Origin: Mastigias papua
Taxonomy: Eukaryota; Cnidaria; Scyphozoa; Rhizostomeae; Mastigiidae
Length of the DNA: 64,000 bases
Assembly (NCBI GenBank): GCA_964019165.1
Contig: OZ025283.1
Coordinates: forward strand, 10,276,481-10,340,480
Direction: 5' to 3'
The notes beneath the pieces are model-generated. The model saw only the letters and a program-made list of their open reading frames with translations, made no database searches and had not been told where the DNA came from. A program made the position numbers and the translations under genes. Below are positions 41,030 through 55,248 of this stretch, piece by piece (position 1 is the stretch's first letter; every line of letters begins with the position of its first letter).

Positions 41030-43969
41030 TTCTTAAAATTACTGTTTAGAAAAATTTTTTGGCCAAATTATGATGCTAAAAAATCAGTGCCTAAAATGAG
41101 GGAAATTTGCAAGACTGCTGGTTTATGAGTGGAACCCATAGAATGCTTTCAGGGCCGCACCAATTTCCTTCAACAAGGCTTTTTAATGCACTTCCATGCT
41201 CTTGTTATTTTTGCAAGAAAATTCGTAACAGTACCCACTAGTTCTTTCGTGACTTATTTTCATTTTCAAGATCAGTATTTGTGGTCAAGACCACTGTTTT
41301 TTAGGCCCTGTTTTTTCGCTCTACCCTCAAAGCGTACAAATCATGAGCGTTAATGAGCATGCGCAAATGTGGCCGTAGCATACGCGCGGCCAAATGGAGG
41401 TTGGCCTTAAATCTCGATTTTTGCAGTGAAAAAGATATTCCAAGTTCTAATAGTAGTTGTACAAGCTCCTTAAATTTGTTGGCCCAGTACAAGAAGGCTC
41501 CTTATTGGCTCCCTACAAGCATCTGTATTGGAGCTACACAAGTGGGCGATGTTAACTTCCGAGAAGAACGATTGATTTCTCGGAATCGCATATTTGGTCT
41601 ATGGTTGGATTCACAGAGAGAGAGCTCGAAATGCACACGAGGTTAAAGTACATGTAATTGCTTACTTGTGGCTGGCTTGAAGCCAAACAACAGTACTGTC
41701 TAGTTTTCATAAAATTCTGCAGTGATGGAAATTTATATTATCATCAGGGTTGTAATCACTGTGTGGTACTGTACTCCCACATTTTTACAAACAATCAAAA
41801 ATACAAGGCAATCAAAAATAAAGAAAATTTCTGGGAAATTCGCCACATTTGATGCACTTTATTCACTACTAAACGATTATGAGCAGATATGACTAACAAA
41901 TGTAACATATATGACTGAATTACATATAGACAATTCATCGCTCTGAGACCAGAGTGAATCTGGATTCATATTTCCGGAAGATCTTCAATGCAAAGCATCA
42001 AATCGGAAATACTTTGGCGCAACATTTTGGAGTAGAACTATGTTGCAGGCAATTTTGACAAAAAGAGCTTTGAAAGTCACAACATCCAAGTGTCAGTCCG
42101 TATACTTAATTGTCAACTTTCCCTCTATCTGCTTACAACTCAACCCTCGTATGTCCTACTTAAAGTGTTTTTGGTTCGAAGGAAACTGCGTTATTTATGC
42201 TTGTGGCGCAGAAAATATTGCAGAAGACAGATCTTCGACGTACGCTGAACATCAGATTCACCCTGACTCTGTGATCGTAAGTACCAGTTCATCAGGCTGA
42301 CACGTATACATGTTTTTATTTGAAAGCTTTTTCACCCATTCATGAAACTTTTCTAGCTCACTCATGACTTCAGTAGTAAACTTTCTTACGACTTTGTTGG
42401 TAAGAATATGCGAGTTTTGAGTTTATGTGGCACTGCATAAATAAAACTCTGAAACATATAGATTATCATAAGAAATCAATACAAATTAAACACAAAAGAT
42501 ATGATGGACTTGTGAAGATTGGAATTTCAAATGTGTACCAACTTATTAACTTTCTAAGGTCTCAAACATCTACTATTGAATTTCCTTACCTTTCTAAGCC
42601 GTCCAGAACTGCTTTCTCATAAAACATTTCTTTATAAAAACGTGTAGATAACATGAGGTGCATAAACCATTACGAAGAAACCAGCAAATGATGGTAAGAC
42701 AACATGAATTGGATTCACAGGAAATATTAGGTAAAGGCATTTTAGTTGAAAAAACATTCATTGAGAGATCTAACTTATAAGACATCCTACGATACAGAGA
42801 TATGATACTTAGACAATGGAAGTGCGAGACTTTCTAACCGTCTAGGTCTTTTACACCGAAATTGTCAACAGTGACAGAATCTCAAATGCAGTAACAAAAT
42901 AACACGTTATCATGGTTCATTCTGTGCGGTCCTCGAATGAAATATTCAGCTTCTCTTAACTCTTTCACCAAATCTTCTTAAATCTGATATTCTCTGGTCT
43001 TCTAATCTCCTCCTAAATTATTTCTATTTTATTTTCCTAGTTGCTAATTAATTGGTATGTTAGCTCCTTATCCATCCCTCTATACGACAGTCCTATTTTT
43101 TATTTCTTTGCCTACTTTTGAAAAACTTGTCAGTCATTTAAACAAATTCACAAAAGTGACAAAGAAAGCCATCATTTGAAAAAGAAGATAGTAGAATATT
43201 TAGAGTGAACAACTGAAAGAAAACTAGACTGATGAACAGACAGTTTGGAAACATTTCCCCCGCTACTCATCATCTTCTGAATATATGCAGATATGTATAT
43301 GTGTGTACATACGAGAATCTAACAATAATCATCATGTGACCAAAAGTCCTTTGTCATTGTAACATGGTCACACCGAGCCGGATATATTGACAATAATCCC
43401 AATAGCATTGGAACGGACATTGATAGGGTATGTTGAGTCGGTCGAGTTGGATGTAGGTAACTGGATACCAGAACCTGAATCTGAAGAGTCTTCAGACTTC
43501 AATGTCTCCAATAAACAAACGAGAGCAGGCATGGAATCCCCTGAGATAAATAAAGATAAAGTATTGTAAATAAAGTAGAGATGAAGATAAACCATGCTTG
43601 GTGCTATGTTGTGTCAAAAATAAACTCGAATGAGAAATATTCAAACAATATCATAAGATGTGCATCCATTAGTATCCCCAACCATTCACGTTCATACACT
43701 ATTTAAGAGCTCCTGCTAATGGACAGGAATCAGGCATACCAGATAGTTTTAAAAAATGGAATGACTAAGGATCGTTACACGATTGTTTCCAAGTAATATA
43801 TCGACACAGCCCAAGATAAGACAATACAAAACATCAAAAAAACAAAACTAAAGAAACCAATAGGGGAATATATCATCCAAACCTATATAAATAAAAACGC
43901 CTTAAGGCACGTATGGATAGCCTGGTAAATCTAACCATATAAAACAAGTGGAAGTACCTCTAATATCAG
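41030..43969. other. Intergenic region between MS4A-like copy 4 and RNF2
   Basis: About 3 kb. Short frames (41353-41646 plus, 42040-42300 plus, 43387-43595 both strands) have no recognised relatives or supporting splice partners. The 3' UTR of RNF2 must lie in its right part, but I did not identify a clear minus-strand poly(A) signal. Confidence 0.5.
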
Positions 43970-46900
43970 CTAAGATTTGTCAGATAGCAATGTGTAAAAC
44001 ATCTCTAATGGTTTGTTTTGATTCCAATACTGCAAATGAAGAAACAGCAATAAGACAATAAGACTTCAGAATAATATATAAAGTGATTGATAAGATATGA
44101 TATATGATATATGATATATGATATATGATATATGATATATGATATATGATATATGATATATGATATATGATATATGATATATGATATATGATATGATATG
44201 ATATGTTATGATATGATAAGATGTGATATGATATGTGATATGATGTGATTTGATATGATGTGATTTGATATGAAATGCTATGATAATATATGATATATGA
44301 TATGATGTGATCTGATATGATATGATATGCTATGATAATATATGATATATGATGTGATGTGATATATGATATGATATGATATGATATATGATATATGATA
44401 TATGATATATGATATATGATATATGATATATGATATATGATATATGATATATGATATATGATATGATATGATATGATATGATATGATATGTAATGTATTA
44501 TAATATATGATATGTGATATGACGTGATTTGAAATGATATGACATGATATTACATGCCCAGATATGACACAGCATCGAATTACCTTTTCATTAATTTGTT
44601 CAAGAGTCAAGCATCCTTCCAAAACCTATGAAGAGCATGTCATAAATTAGACATAAAACAGTTCTTTTGTATGTTGATAAAGATCCAAGAAATAGCTAAA
44701 TAATCCTACAAACTTTGGCATATTGATCTTTACAGTCTATATATGCTGTCACTTCCTGTTGAATTCTAGCACTGAATTAAAACCTCTTTGGATTCAGAAT
44801 ATCTCTAAATTCTTTTTTACATTCTTTCTTCCCATTCGTTAAAGTTGCATGCATTCACGCCGTCCATAACTCAGTAAACTCCGCAAACTTCAAATTGCTC
44901 TACTGCAATAGTTTAACCTGCCACCTTTTACAACTAAAAAATGTCCTCACTCCTCCCAGTTACTCTCTGCTTATAATCTACACTACTTCTAACACTTGCA
45001 GCTACACACGAAGATTGTTATTATAAAGGGGGAATCAGTTGCCACTCGATTCAGATCGAACATTGTCGAACAATTTTAACATGAAACCATTTTGTTGCCT
45101 AAAAGCCTAGAAAAAAGAGACAATCTGACACAAAAAACCAGTAGCAGCGAGAGTATCAAGGGATAGGTATGCAGTCTCGGGTACCTGGTTGAAGGAGGTT
45201 TGTTAAAAATGTTAGAAATGGGGTCTTTTGCTCGGCTTTGCCCCCAGTATTTCGGGGCATGCTTTGTGTTTTGCCAAAAGTAATGAAAGACCAAATAGAT
45301 TGACTTAACATTTCTGAATATATGTTCAGTAGACTGCAGCTTCTAAATTTCGTGTCAACTCAAACAACTTGACTCAACACTTCTCAACATATCGTCAGTA
45401 GACTGCAGCTGCTGAACCTAACCCAAGCTCGTGCAGAAAACGTAGCAACAAAATAGCTCAGATGGAACTTGCACACAAAGTGAGGTGAAATTTGTTACAA
45501 CAACTTACCTGCCTGTCACCTGAGGGTAGTAAAATAAAGATGGTGAATGCCTTCGACTCAACATTATTAGCATCCAAAGACTGATTCACTGGATTCTCTT
45601 CATTTTGCTCTAAATCAAATTGAGATGAAATCAAAATGGAAGTGTAACGCATGTTTTACTCTCGGCCTACCTATGATGGCTTTACGCCCTCAAAATTTAT
45701 AACTGTGATAACTTTACTACAAACGTTTGGTATAAGTGTGAACGTGAAATAAATTAAGACACCGTATGTGAGCAATGATAGTGCAGCATCAAGAAGAGTG
45801 GCTTCTGCTTGTAAAAGAGGTTTCATGTCGCTGATAGCCACAGCCTCATCTTGAGGCACACTGGCTCTTTCAAAGTACAATTGTCAGCAATGTAAATTAT
45901 TAATAACAAGCAATGAACAGCATAATTGCTTCACTAAAGCCGCAAAAAAGCATAATTCCATTCGAAGACTCTCAATATTGTCTACAAAAATCCCTTTCAC
46001 CCAGGTCCTTAACTTCAGTGTGGCCAACCGTTAGAGTTATGCGACAGTCTAGTACAATTGCCTTCAAGTTTTCACTTGGAAAAAATATTGACATACGCAA
46101 TAGGTTTGGTTGTTCATATTGCTTAAAAAATAGATAGATCTTAAAGAAGGATAAAATTGTAGGTGTACTAACCCTCCTTTTGTTTTTCAAGGGTAAGACG
46201 CACGGCAAGATACCTGGACAGATGATCAACTAAAAGAAAGACAGGGTTTGTCATTAGATTTCATTTGAATAACACCAGACCTCACTATACTAAAAGGTTC
46301 TTTGCCTTTGGAAAACGATGAAAGTCTGAAAATACGCTTGCAGTGTGACGCTCAAAGTGTCCTAAGCCAGAGAGATTGTAATATCTTTCATTACATCATT
46401 GGTATATTGACAAATAATAGCAGATATAAGAACAGCAGAAAAAAGAGGCTTCTGACGATAAATGCTAAGAAGAAACTTTAAAGCTGAATGGCCTAACATG
46501 TTACAGCTCTGCTCCTAATTCTACAAAAGACTCAGTCATTTGAAACCTTCTTTAAGGAAAAATTTAATTGAACCAAAATGAGTAGTGTGAACAATGACAG
46601 TGCCTACCTGTTGCATTTGATGATGTTTTCAAATATCTCGCTTGGCTTTCCGCTTGGCCATTTTCCAAGTTGTTGAGTGGACGAAACACCAATTCTATTT
46701 CCTGTAAATAAAATCAATAAAAACTGCCAACTGCTCACTACACAAAAAAGAAGACGGGCTGACATATGACAGACATTGCTTACATCAACTCTTGTCACAA
46801 ACATACAGAACACCATACAACGGTAACAAGATATGGTCAAATCTTTTTGTAAAAAACGAAAATCTGCGTCATACACTAAAACTACCGGAGAAACTGCCGG

Positions 46901-49900
46901 AAAGAAACCAGCACTATGTAGTAATCAGTGACACGGGAGTCATGCAAAAACTCTCATTTCCAATGTGTGCTTTACAACATTTCATACCAGATAATTTTCT
47001 CTCACCCCTGACAGATTCTAAACCATTGTTTGTATCATCTCTTCAATTCAAACTTTGTTCCTTTAGCCATATGAAAGATCAGTTCTATGAACTGTCCAGA
47101 CAATGAGAGAATAGGCTGAATTTTACAAGCGTATTAAATAAAGGAGCACCACTGACAGATGGGGAATCCCCATTCATTTTCAAATTAGGACAGAGAGTCA
47201 GTAACTCTATGGTATTGACAAAGTAATACCTCAGGGCCTTCGTATGATTCTCTTATTGCTTCAGAACTGCCTGCAATAGACGAAACCTAAATCAATAACA
47301 AAGCTCTGAACCAAAAATAGCCCAGTGAAGATTTTTGCAAAAATCATCCATTTACACAAAAGAATCAACAGAATTTCCAATCTTAAGAAAAATGCTAAAA
47401 GTTGGAAAAGTAAAGATTGTAATAGAGGCTATATAAAGTTGCTTGGCACAAGAGGGATTCTCGAGTAATGTTTCTAAATGATTTTCTATGTTTATATATA
47501 TATTTCATCTATCTAAGTACTTATACTCCATTGTTTGTTAACTTTTACTAGCTATCAATTGGCTTTAAATTAGCTCCTTTTAGCATTCTACATTAAATGA
47601 ATTTACAACGGTTCGATTAGCAAACTACCTACAGGAAAAAATTACTCACAGCCCTCAAGAAAGCATCGTTAATTTTTATATCCATTTGTCTAAATATCGA
47701 ACTAGGGCACAGTACTGCGTCCATAAGTTGCAACGCTCTAATCCACATGCAAGAGATGAAAAGCAACGATACGATCGTTTTTCACGGACAGAGAAATGAT
47801 AGGGGTGGAGTTTAGCAGCAATAAACCTGACATTGTATATCGCACGAACATACGAAATTCAAATGCGTGAAAAAGGCAAGTTGGCCCACCTCCTTCGTTT
47901 TCTGTCTGTTCTTGAGCACTTTTCCTCTTTTTTCCAACCGAAACTGATTTTGGTGTAGGCACAACGGGTGTAATTGGTTCACCTTCCTCGATAGGATCCA
48001 TGGCTGAAGTGCAATAACAGGTGCATCAAACTAACTGCCTTATTACATAAAGTCGGATACAATTTGTCTAAAAGAATCAACGAAAGCGTTTGGACAACTG
48101 CAAACGACAAGGAACAACTAAGACACAAAAAATGATATTAGATAGAGAGCAGGAAGTCAATCAGCAAGTTTCAAGATAGACTTACATAGCTCTTCCATCG
48201 TTCGCTTTTGTTGCTAAAAAGAAGAACATACGAAATACATAAAAGCATTAAAAATTCGAACAAGCCCAATAGGTATAATAGCCACGACGTACATCCCAGT
48301 CAAATGACTAACGGAGCTTATGCCATCAAAAGGCTACTACACCACACAATATTCCGTAAAAATTGACCTTGCCACTGCAGTTACTCCAAGCATGTAAATC
48401 ATGCATGGATTGTTGCAAAAGGACTAACAAAGAAACATCCCAAACCAGCAAATACGGTATACGGAATCCATTGATATTGAGGTATGAGTGGAACGTAATG
48501 AGGATCAGATCTATGAATAGCATACCGTTTCATCTATTCTTAATAAAAGCTCTCGCAAAATCACACTCTTTTAGGGCGATTCACTTAGTCCTAACGTGCA
48601 TGTATTATCACAAAAATTAAGAAAAATTAAACAGCTTATTACCACACTGACGCCATGTTAACTTTCAGTTGTACATATATAAAGCAGTCATAAATGACTC
48701 AAGATGCAAATAACGTGAATGAAATGGGCACCGACAGTCAGGGCTTGAATAAAAAATGTTTTTACTGGCTGGAAATAAAAAGTAACATTTCCTGTGTAAA
48801 AATACCAAATTTCATGCAACTGAAAGTAAAATTTCTAGTTGGTTACTCCATTTACAAAGGTAAAATACAGATTAAACACAATATTTAGAAAGATTTTCCC
48901 GTGAAACTGTTTGAAATTTCCTGCAAGGAATTATCGTCCAATATTTCCTGGCAGTGCTTACATATATAATGCTGGCGCTACTGGCTATTTTCAAGCCCTG
49001 CCGGTAGTTTACATATTAGGATTAGCAAACCTGACGCAGCATTCTCTGAAGTCTGTTCTGAGCCTGAAGTTTAAGTCCTTCTTCGATGCTAGTTTTAAGT
49101 GCTTTTTGGTTATGGTGGCTATTCAGTTTTTGAAGAACTCTTTCCTGAAATAAAAATGGCAAATATCTGTGACATTTGTGTAAACCTTTGAAATACCCAA
49201 GGGTGTATGATAACACTCTATGGGCATGTATCGCCTAGCAAAACTTCAAATAACAGAAATGTGAAACAAGACCAGCATAAAGTAGTTACACTGTCAATTC
49301 TCATTATATTACATATATATTTCATATAATTTCATGTTGCAAAACTCCCATGGCTTCTGAAATAGTTTGAAATATGTATGTGCCACATAGTTCTATAACA
49401 GATCATGGCTCAAATAAGAAAAAATTCTTTCAAGTACCATTATATATAAGCATTTACTGACCTGATGAGCTTCATATTCTTCTCGATTTGGATATATCTA
49501 AATAAAAATTACCTTGACATAATGCTCAGCTAAATGCAAATATCAGTTCACCATATTTATCTTACTTTCAGCAAAGGCAAATTCTAAGTTTCTTGCTAAA
49601 TGGATAGACAAGTCCATTTGCTGCATAAAATTTGATCATTTGATAATACACACCGATGCTCCTACAAATAACCATTAACTTGCTGTACATTTTTGCCAGA
49701 TGCTGGAAATATGTATATCTGGCACAGTATTCCAGGCCTCCATGTTTAAGGCATAGATGAGTGATCACACATGTGTCCCTTGGCACACACCTCAATGAGA
49801 AGAGGTGCATGTTTCATTACATGCCTTATTCATGAACATTGGCCAGATCCCATATGTTGACAATAAGCAGTGGACATAAATCATGCACCTCAATACAAAA

Positions 49901-52513
49901 TTTTGTTAAAAGGTGTGCGATGAGTCACGCAATTGCTACAATCCTTACAGAGAGGCCTGGTATTCCAATTCCTATCTAGCACTCTTCACTCCTTGCCCAT
50001 AGATGCTCTTCACTCCTTGCCTCATGCAACACCATACTATAAAATGAAGTTGAACATTGATAATCACACAATCACCTTGTCAATAAGCGCATCAAAATTT
50101 GGGTCTGGCCGAAGAGATCGTTTTGAAATCAGTTTCTTTCTGCAAGTTGGACATTCTTTGTTTCTACAAAATGTATTTGTATGCAATAAATAAGAATGTA
50201 AATGAATGAAAATTACACCAATAAACATATTGCATTAACAAGAACTTGTGAGCAACAAAATAAATTTTAACACAATCACTAGAAGATGCTAACTTAGGCT
50301 ATTCTTCCTTATCATCAAATCCAGGCCCATAGCCATGGGGTGGCAAATGCTATCCATGGACAACAGGATACCAGCTTTTTGCCACCACTGGAAATTTTTC
50401 TGCAGTTTCTATAATGCTTTATCTTGTAGCTAAGAAGCTATCTCCTGAAGTTTGGCTGACCTCAGTTTTGACCTTTACAAGACAGTTGATTCCTTCCTTG
50501 CACACACATTTACCCATTTGATTGTGACAATTATGATAACATAAAAGCTTAAATAAGCTCTCAAATTTTGCACCACAAGATTCCCCAAGACAATTTGTTT
50601 ACCCTTGAAACACAGGCCTGGCTAAAGGCTTTATGAAACCTTGTGGAGTGAAAGTGTGAGAATACGAATGATTCAAGCAAGAATAAAACTTGTGACCCTT
50701 GACTTTATATGTCAAGTGCTCTACCACTGAGTTATAAGGTCATACTCTCAGTTGCACAAGAGTAAGTCAACTACTTGTGGTGCCCCCCCCCCCCTTCTTC
50801 ACTGCTCTATACATGGGAGCTGTCAAAGCTCCATTCCAATATTCAACAGACATCTGTGTACTGGACATCTATTGAGGCATGACTGACCACACCATGTTGA
50901 CTGGATGAGTTTGCAAATCTCACTCAGGCCACTCATTTTCTTGCACCTTCACTTTACAATTTTCCCACAACCCTGTTGTCTTTAGCTCATGTGACTAAAT
51001 CCGATAGATTTCTAGTAGAAGAAGATCCTGAAGAACAGCTGTTGAAAGCTTAACCTATCAAGAGGACTGGATGATAAAATAGAAATCAAGATAAACTTAT
51101 CAGATTACAAAATGTATTGAGCTTCATAGCATACCCACTACGCAAAGCAGTTATTATGCATTCTTGACAGAATCTATGTAAACACTGAAAAAACAAATTA
51201 AACAGGAAACCATAACAACTACAGAAAATTACTCTAGTCCAAGAAAAGACTACTCCAACAATGGGTAAACTAATTTTGTTGTGTGAATTAGAAGCAACAG
51301 GCTATCAAAGTCATTATAACATAATATACATAGCTAACTAGTACAACATGATTGACAATGTGCCACTTTGACCTATTGTTTATATACAGAACAAATGTAT
51401 CAGCAAGTATGAATCCCCACTGGATTCAAACTGGAGCAGACTACTGCCCATAATATTTCTACATAGCCTATGACAAAGAAATTTTTCTAAGAGAATAGGG
51501 TTCTAAGAGGCTTTCTGAATCAGCTCCCATATTTTACTATTGACAATAAAAAGCTATCTAATAAAATACTATGCAGTTCCAGGTTATCATCCCACCCAAA
51601 AATATTTTCCAGACAAAAATGACTTTCCAGACAATAGGCAGTTCAAAGAGCATGATTATGATTATAACTATATGTTCCTTATCTGAATACAACATTATTA
51701 AATAGAACATAAGATAAATATAACAGTTGAAACATCAATACAAAAAGTACAATATTTTGATAAAATTATAACCATTCTGAGGCATCATTAGCAAAAGTCA
51801 TTCTCTACAAACCTCCTTGGTTGTCATTGTATTTTTTAGCATGTCGAGGCAAATGGGACACATTAGCTCACTGTGCAGGCTCCTTGGTGAGATAGCTATT
51901 TCTGTATCATCAGTTATTGCCTCATGAGGCTTTCTATGCAGTTCATACAAACTCAGCTCTAAAACGAGGATTAAGTAGCTTCAGAGACACATGAAGCGTT
52001 TGACAGGTGAAGAGTCAAAGGAGTTGAAGGGCACTTACAGTACACCCTACTGTTTAGGAGTCACATCCAGCCATACCAAAAGTGCATGATATACTAATAT
52101 ACTGATTGAAAACTAAGAAGGACAGGGAGGATCCATGTGCGATAGCGCTGGGTATAAGAAAACTCTATTTGAGTCAAAAAATGAAGAGGGCCACACTCTC
52201 TGACTATTTCAAACTCATATCATGATCTCTGAAAGTGAAACAAACGTGACGAGCAATGGCTTGAATGATACGGTCTACACTGCTCTACATGTCATTGACA
52301 AAAGCCAGCTAGATGGATACAATAACATACGTCTTGGATTGATTACAACAGTAAAACAAAAACCGAACGTCTTTAGAAGCTTCTTTTATGTCACTTGGCA
52401 CAAAACATAAATACTGTTTCAGATATTGGATACTAAAACAAGCCCGATCTCTGAAAAAAAGGGAACTAACCCCAAGATCTTGGTTGCGTTGTTTGCTGAC
52501 TTTGTTGAGACAT
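43970..52513 (-). CDS. RNF2: RING1/RNF2 Polycomb E3 ubiquitin ligase, 14 exons, 337 aa
   Basis: Exons: 52513-52471, 51958-51813, 51184-51135, 50163-50076, 49497-49462, 49144-49031, 48213-48186, 48003-47890, 47270-47230, 46701-46608, 46229-46173, 45609-45509, 44625-44584, 44029-43970; phases join without a break to 1014 nt. The start is [20 protein letters not shown]. The C3HC4 RING runs C48 to C87 ([27 protein letters not shown]), followed by the [15 protein letters not shown] extension, nearly as in vertebrates. A variable linker has a basic patch (GKKRK), then the C-terminal ubiquitin-like RAWUL domain ([29 protein letters not shown]). Human RNF2 is 336 aa. The family is the PRC1 catalytic subunit that monoubiquitinates histone H2A in the nucleus. 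The RING ligands are all present. At exon 9 the acceptor at 47270 is required to keep frame. Confidence 0.96.
44095..44560. repeat. ATATATG/ATATG satellite in the last RNF2 intron
   Basis: About 465 bp of GATATAT and GATAT units with blocks of TGATGTGAT variants, between the last two RNF2 exons. It starts about 65 bp from the last exon. Pure stretches are probably length-variable. Confidence 0.95.
45299..45420. repeat. Two-copy tandem repeat of about 65 bp in an RNF2 intron
   Basis: Both units contain a GACT(T/C)AACA block and CAGTAGACTGCAGCT about 25 bp later, with scattered differences. It lies between RNF2 exons 12 and 13. Confidence 0.6.
50645..50745 (-). repeat. tRNA-derived SINE or tRNA relic in RNF2 intron 3
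   Basis: The minus strand reads TAACTCAGTGGTAGAGCAC, then CTTGACATATAAAGTCAAG (6-bp stem, 7-nt loop), then a degenerate T-arm, and a tail with TCTCACACTTTCACTCC as at 19125-19215. The T-arm lacks GGTTCRA, so it is not a functional tRNA. Confidence 0.55.
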
Positions 52514-54125
52514 TTCCCTGATATAGTGAAACAAACTAAAATAACTTAGATAATAACACCATATGCGATGATCTAGGTAGCACAGTTTTCTCGCCTCCGC
52601 GTTGCAAAAGACTGCGGAGCAGAGCTCTCTTCCAAATCACAGAAACGAGGCAGCAATGCCGGCCGTTTTGAGTTGAGCGGAGCCCTGGGTGTTTCACTGG
52701 GATATAGTATTGCCATGTAGCCTCTGCAATTGTAATAGCATATTCAAACGAGCCTGTGTTGCAAAGTTCCCTAAGATACAATTTTTTCATTGACCTGACT
52801 TTAGACATTTGTGTCTTTCACTTTATAATGCGAATAATGAACATCACTTTAACACACATGTTGCTTTAACCAAATGCAAGAAAATAAGTTGACCATTGAA
52901 AAGAGTGAAGATGGGAGAATCTGTGCTATTATGCAAACTTCTGCTTCTTTATTAATCTTGAATTGTGTTTTCACATTGTACAGTTTATGCATAGCTTACC
53001 TGTGAGAGTAACACGAATATAACTATTCTCACAAACCTGTCAATGATTGTGGCTACTTGATGAACAAGGATAAAACACAAAAACGATACATTTTGTAGAC
53101 TATATTGGCCTCACAGGAACACACATAAGTAGATAACTTCTAAATTTAGACAACTAATTTCTATACGTAGCTGGAAAAACTTGTAATCAATCTCAAATAA
53201 GCTAAAGCTATAACAACATACCACTTTACTGAATCATATACAAATAGCCAATTACATTGGTATAAGCAAAAGAAAGGATATGGAATACAATCATGAACTG
53301 TTAACGGATATTAATTAGTACCTCCATAGCAAAAACTTTTCTATGCCAACTTTTTCCGGGCCTGCCAGAGGTAGACTGGTTTATTTTTAAATCTACAGTG
53401 AACATACCACAGATACATATTTAAGGGGCTAATCCAGAAAAAGTTTGGGAATTATAATGTACTCTATAAAATTTTTGACTAGAATGTTTTGCAAATAGTT
53501 AAATAGATTAAATGAAACAATGTTCCATAAGAAAATTTCCATTGTCCCCACCTAACTTTGCAAGCTTTGACAAAAAAGTACGCTATTGAAACTTAAAGGA
53601 ATCCATTTGTCAGGAGCCATCTGTCATAAAATGGGGGCATTTGCTATTGTACAATATAGAACTTCATGAAATTCAAGCAGGGCAAAAACCCACAGCAAAC
53701 AATTTTTGGGTAAATATGAGCTCAAAATCCTATTTGTCTCAAGAAACTTACTTCATAATCTAGCAAATAACTATCTTTGGACCTGAGAAATCAAAGCTGA
53801 AATGCAGCAAAGCTAACAATTAAACAGCTACAATACTCACCAAAAGTCCTTGGGGCACTTACAAACAAGTGATTATATATATATTTCATTCCTCTACATT
53901 TGGTCATCATTGCAATATTCATGCACACCACCTACCCCTAGAAAAATGGTGGCTCATCTATGGGACACTTTGAGTTAGCATGAATGTACATTTTCCCATT
54001 ATCACATGTACCTCTCCCAAAAACCAACAGCTTGTTTAAGGGGAGGGGGAGTGAAAGTTCACTGCATAGTACAAAAAGTGCAAGGTGTCCCAGGACTTTT
54101 GGCAAATATTATAGACTACATGTCT
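52514..54125. other. Intergenic region upstream of RNF2, downstream of the dehydrogenase
   Basis: The first 250 bp above the RNF2 ATG (about 52580-52700) is relatively GC-rich, with several CG dinucleotides, and is the probable core promoter. No TATA box is evident. The rest is AT-rich and featureless. Confidence 0.4.
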
Positions 54126-55194
54126 TTACCATGGGATCAAATTCCCTTTAAAATCATAAAACAAGCCATTGTCTTTTTCAGTGAGTCCCTCGGCAACATT
54201 CAGAAGGCCCTTCACGCTATCTTCAATTGTTGTGATTGCACGCTGACCTCCCATATCTGTCTGCACCCAACCAGGATGCAAGTTCACGGCAAGTATTTGG
54301 TCATTTTGCAATTCAATGCTTAGATTCTTTGTCACCATGTTTAAAGCAACCTTATAAATGATATGTCTATATTAGACAAACATAATGCAAAAGTGCATCA
54401 GAATAAGTACAAAGTTGTATACAATAACTGAAAGTGAAAAGCATCATGTTCACTCAAACAAATCTACAAATGAAGTGGATAGCTACCAATCAACTGATAA
54501 GTGTGTATGTCTCTATATTCTGAGACTTCTGTCTCAGAAGATTACGTTTTGACCATAAGAGAGGTCAATCTGATCTGCTCTAGGCTAGCCCGGCATACAA
54601 AATGGAACAAGTCTAAGCATTTATTAGTTAAAGAAATCTGTGTGTATTTAAACGTATTTTTGTAGCTGTGTTTTAATTTTTTGTCATGTTACCTGTTATT
54701 CATGGCCACGGAGTTGTCATGGCATCTTGCTCTCCGTGGTATCGTTATTATAGTATTGTTAAGTAAACTGTATGTAGTATAGTAGGTAGCATGTAATTGT
54801 AGTAAATTTTCAAAATGAATAGAAAAAAAGACTTCTGTGCTCAGTTGTATACTATTAAATGATAGGTAGATGATATGAGGCAATAGAGTGCAATGTAAAA
54901 ACTTGAATGGCTAGGTTTGAATGTAGTGATGTATTTCAACTACCTTTGAGCATCGGTATGAATAATTTCTCCCACTTCTGTTATCATCAAATGATGCAAC
55001 CTTAGTGGACATGTTCAGAATAGCTGCTCTAGAACACCCCATGGGTTTTGAAGATCCATTTTTAGATGCTTTTCGAAGCAAAGGCAGGAATTCCTGAAGA
55101 AAAAGAAAACACACTAGAACATAAAAATTCTGCAAGAATGAGCTGCATGTACTTAGTTTGTGCTTTCCTGACTCCTAAAATTAGACACTTATTG

Positions 55195-55248
<54 letters not shown>

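Noticed and set aside
43368..43595. Ser-rich minus-strand frame and its plus-strand shadow downstream of RNF2
   Set aside because: It lies after the RNF2 stop with no supported partner exon; both strands are open, suggesting chance.
44278..44622. Ile/His/Ser-rich frame near RNF2 exon 13
   Set aside because: Mostly the ATATG satellite read through into a real RNF2 exon in another frame.
45671..45880. Coding-like hydrophobic frame in an RNF2 intron
   Set aside because: The exons on either side join in frame without it, RNF2 proteins have no membrane segment there, and no independent gene structure was found.
50680..50742. tRNA gene on the minus strand
   Set aside because: D-arm and anticodon arm look right, but the T-arm lacks the GGTTCRA core and a paired acceptor stem; better explained as a SINE head or pseudogene.
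54006..54323. Plus-strand frame overlapping the last dehydrogenase exon
   Set aside because: Antisense shadow of a well-supported SDR exon.
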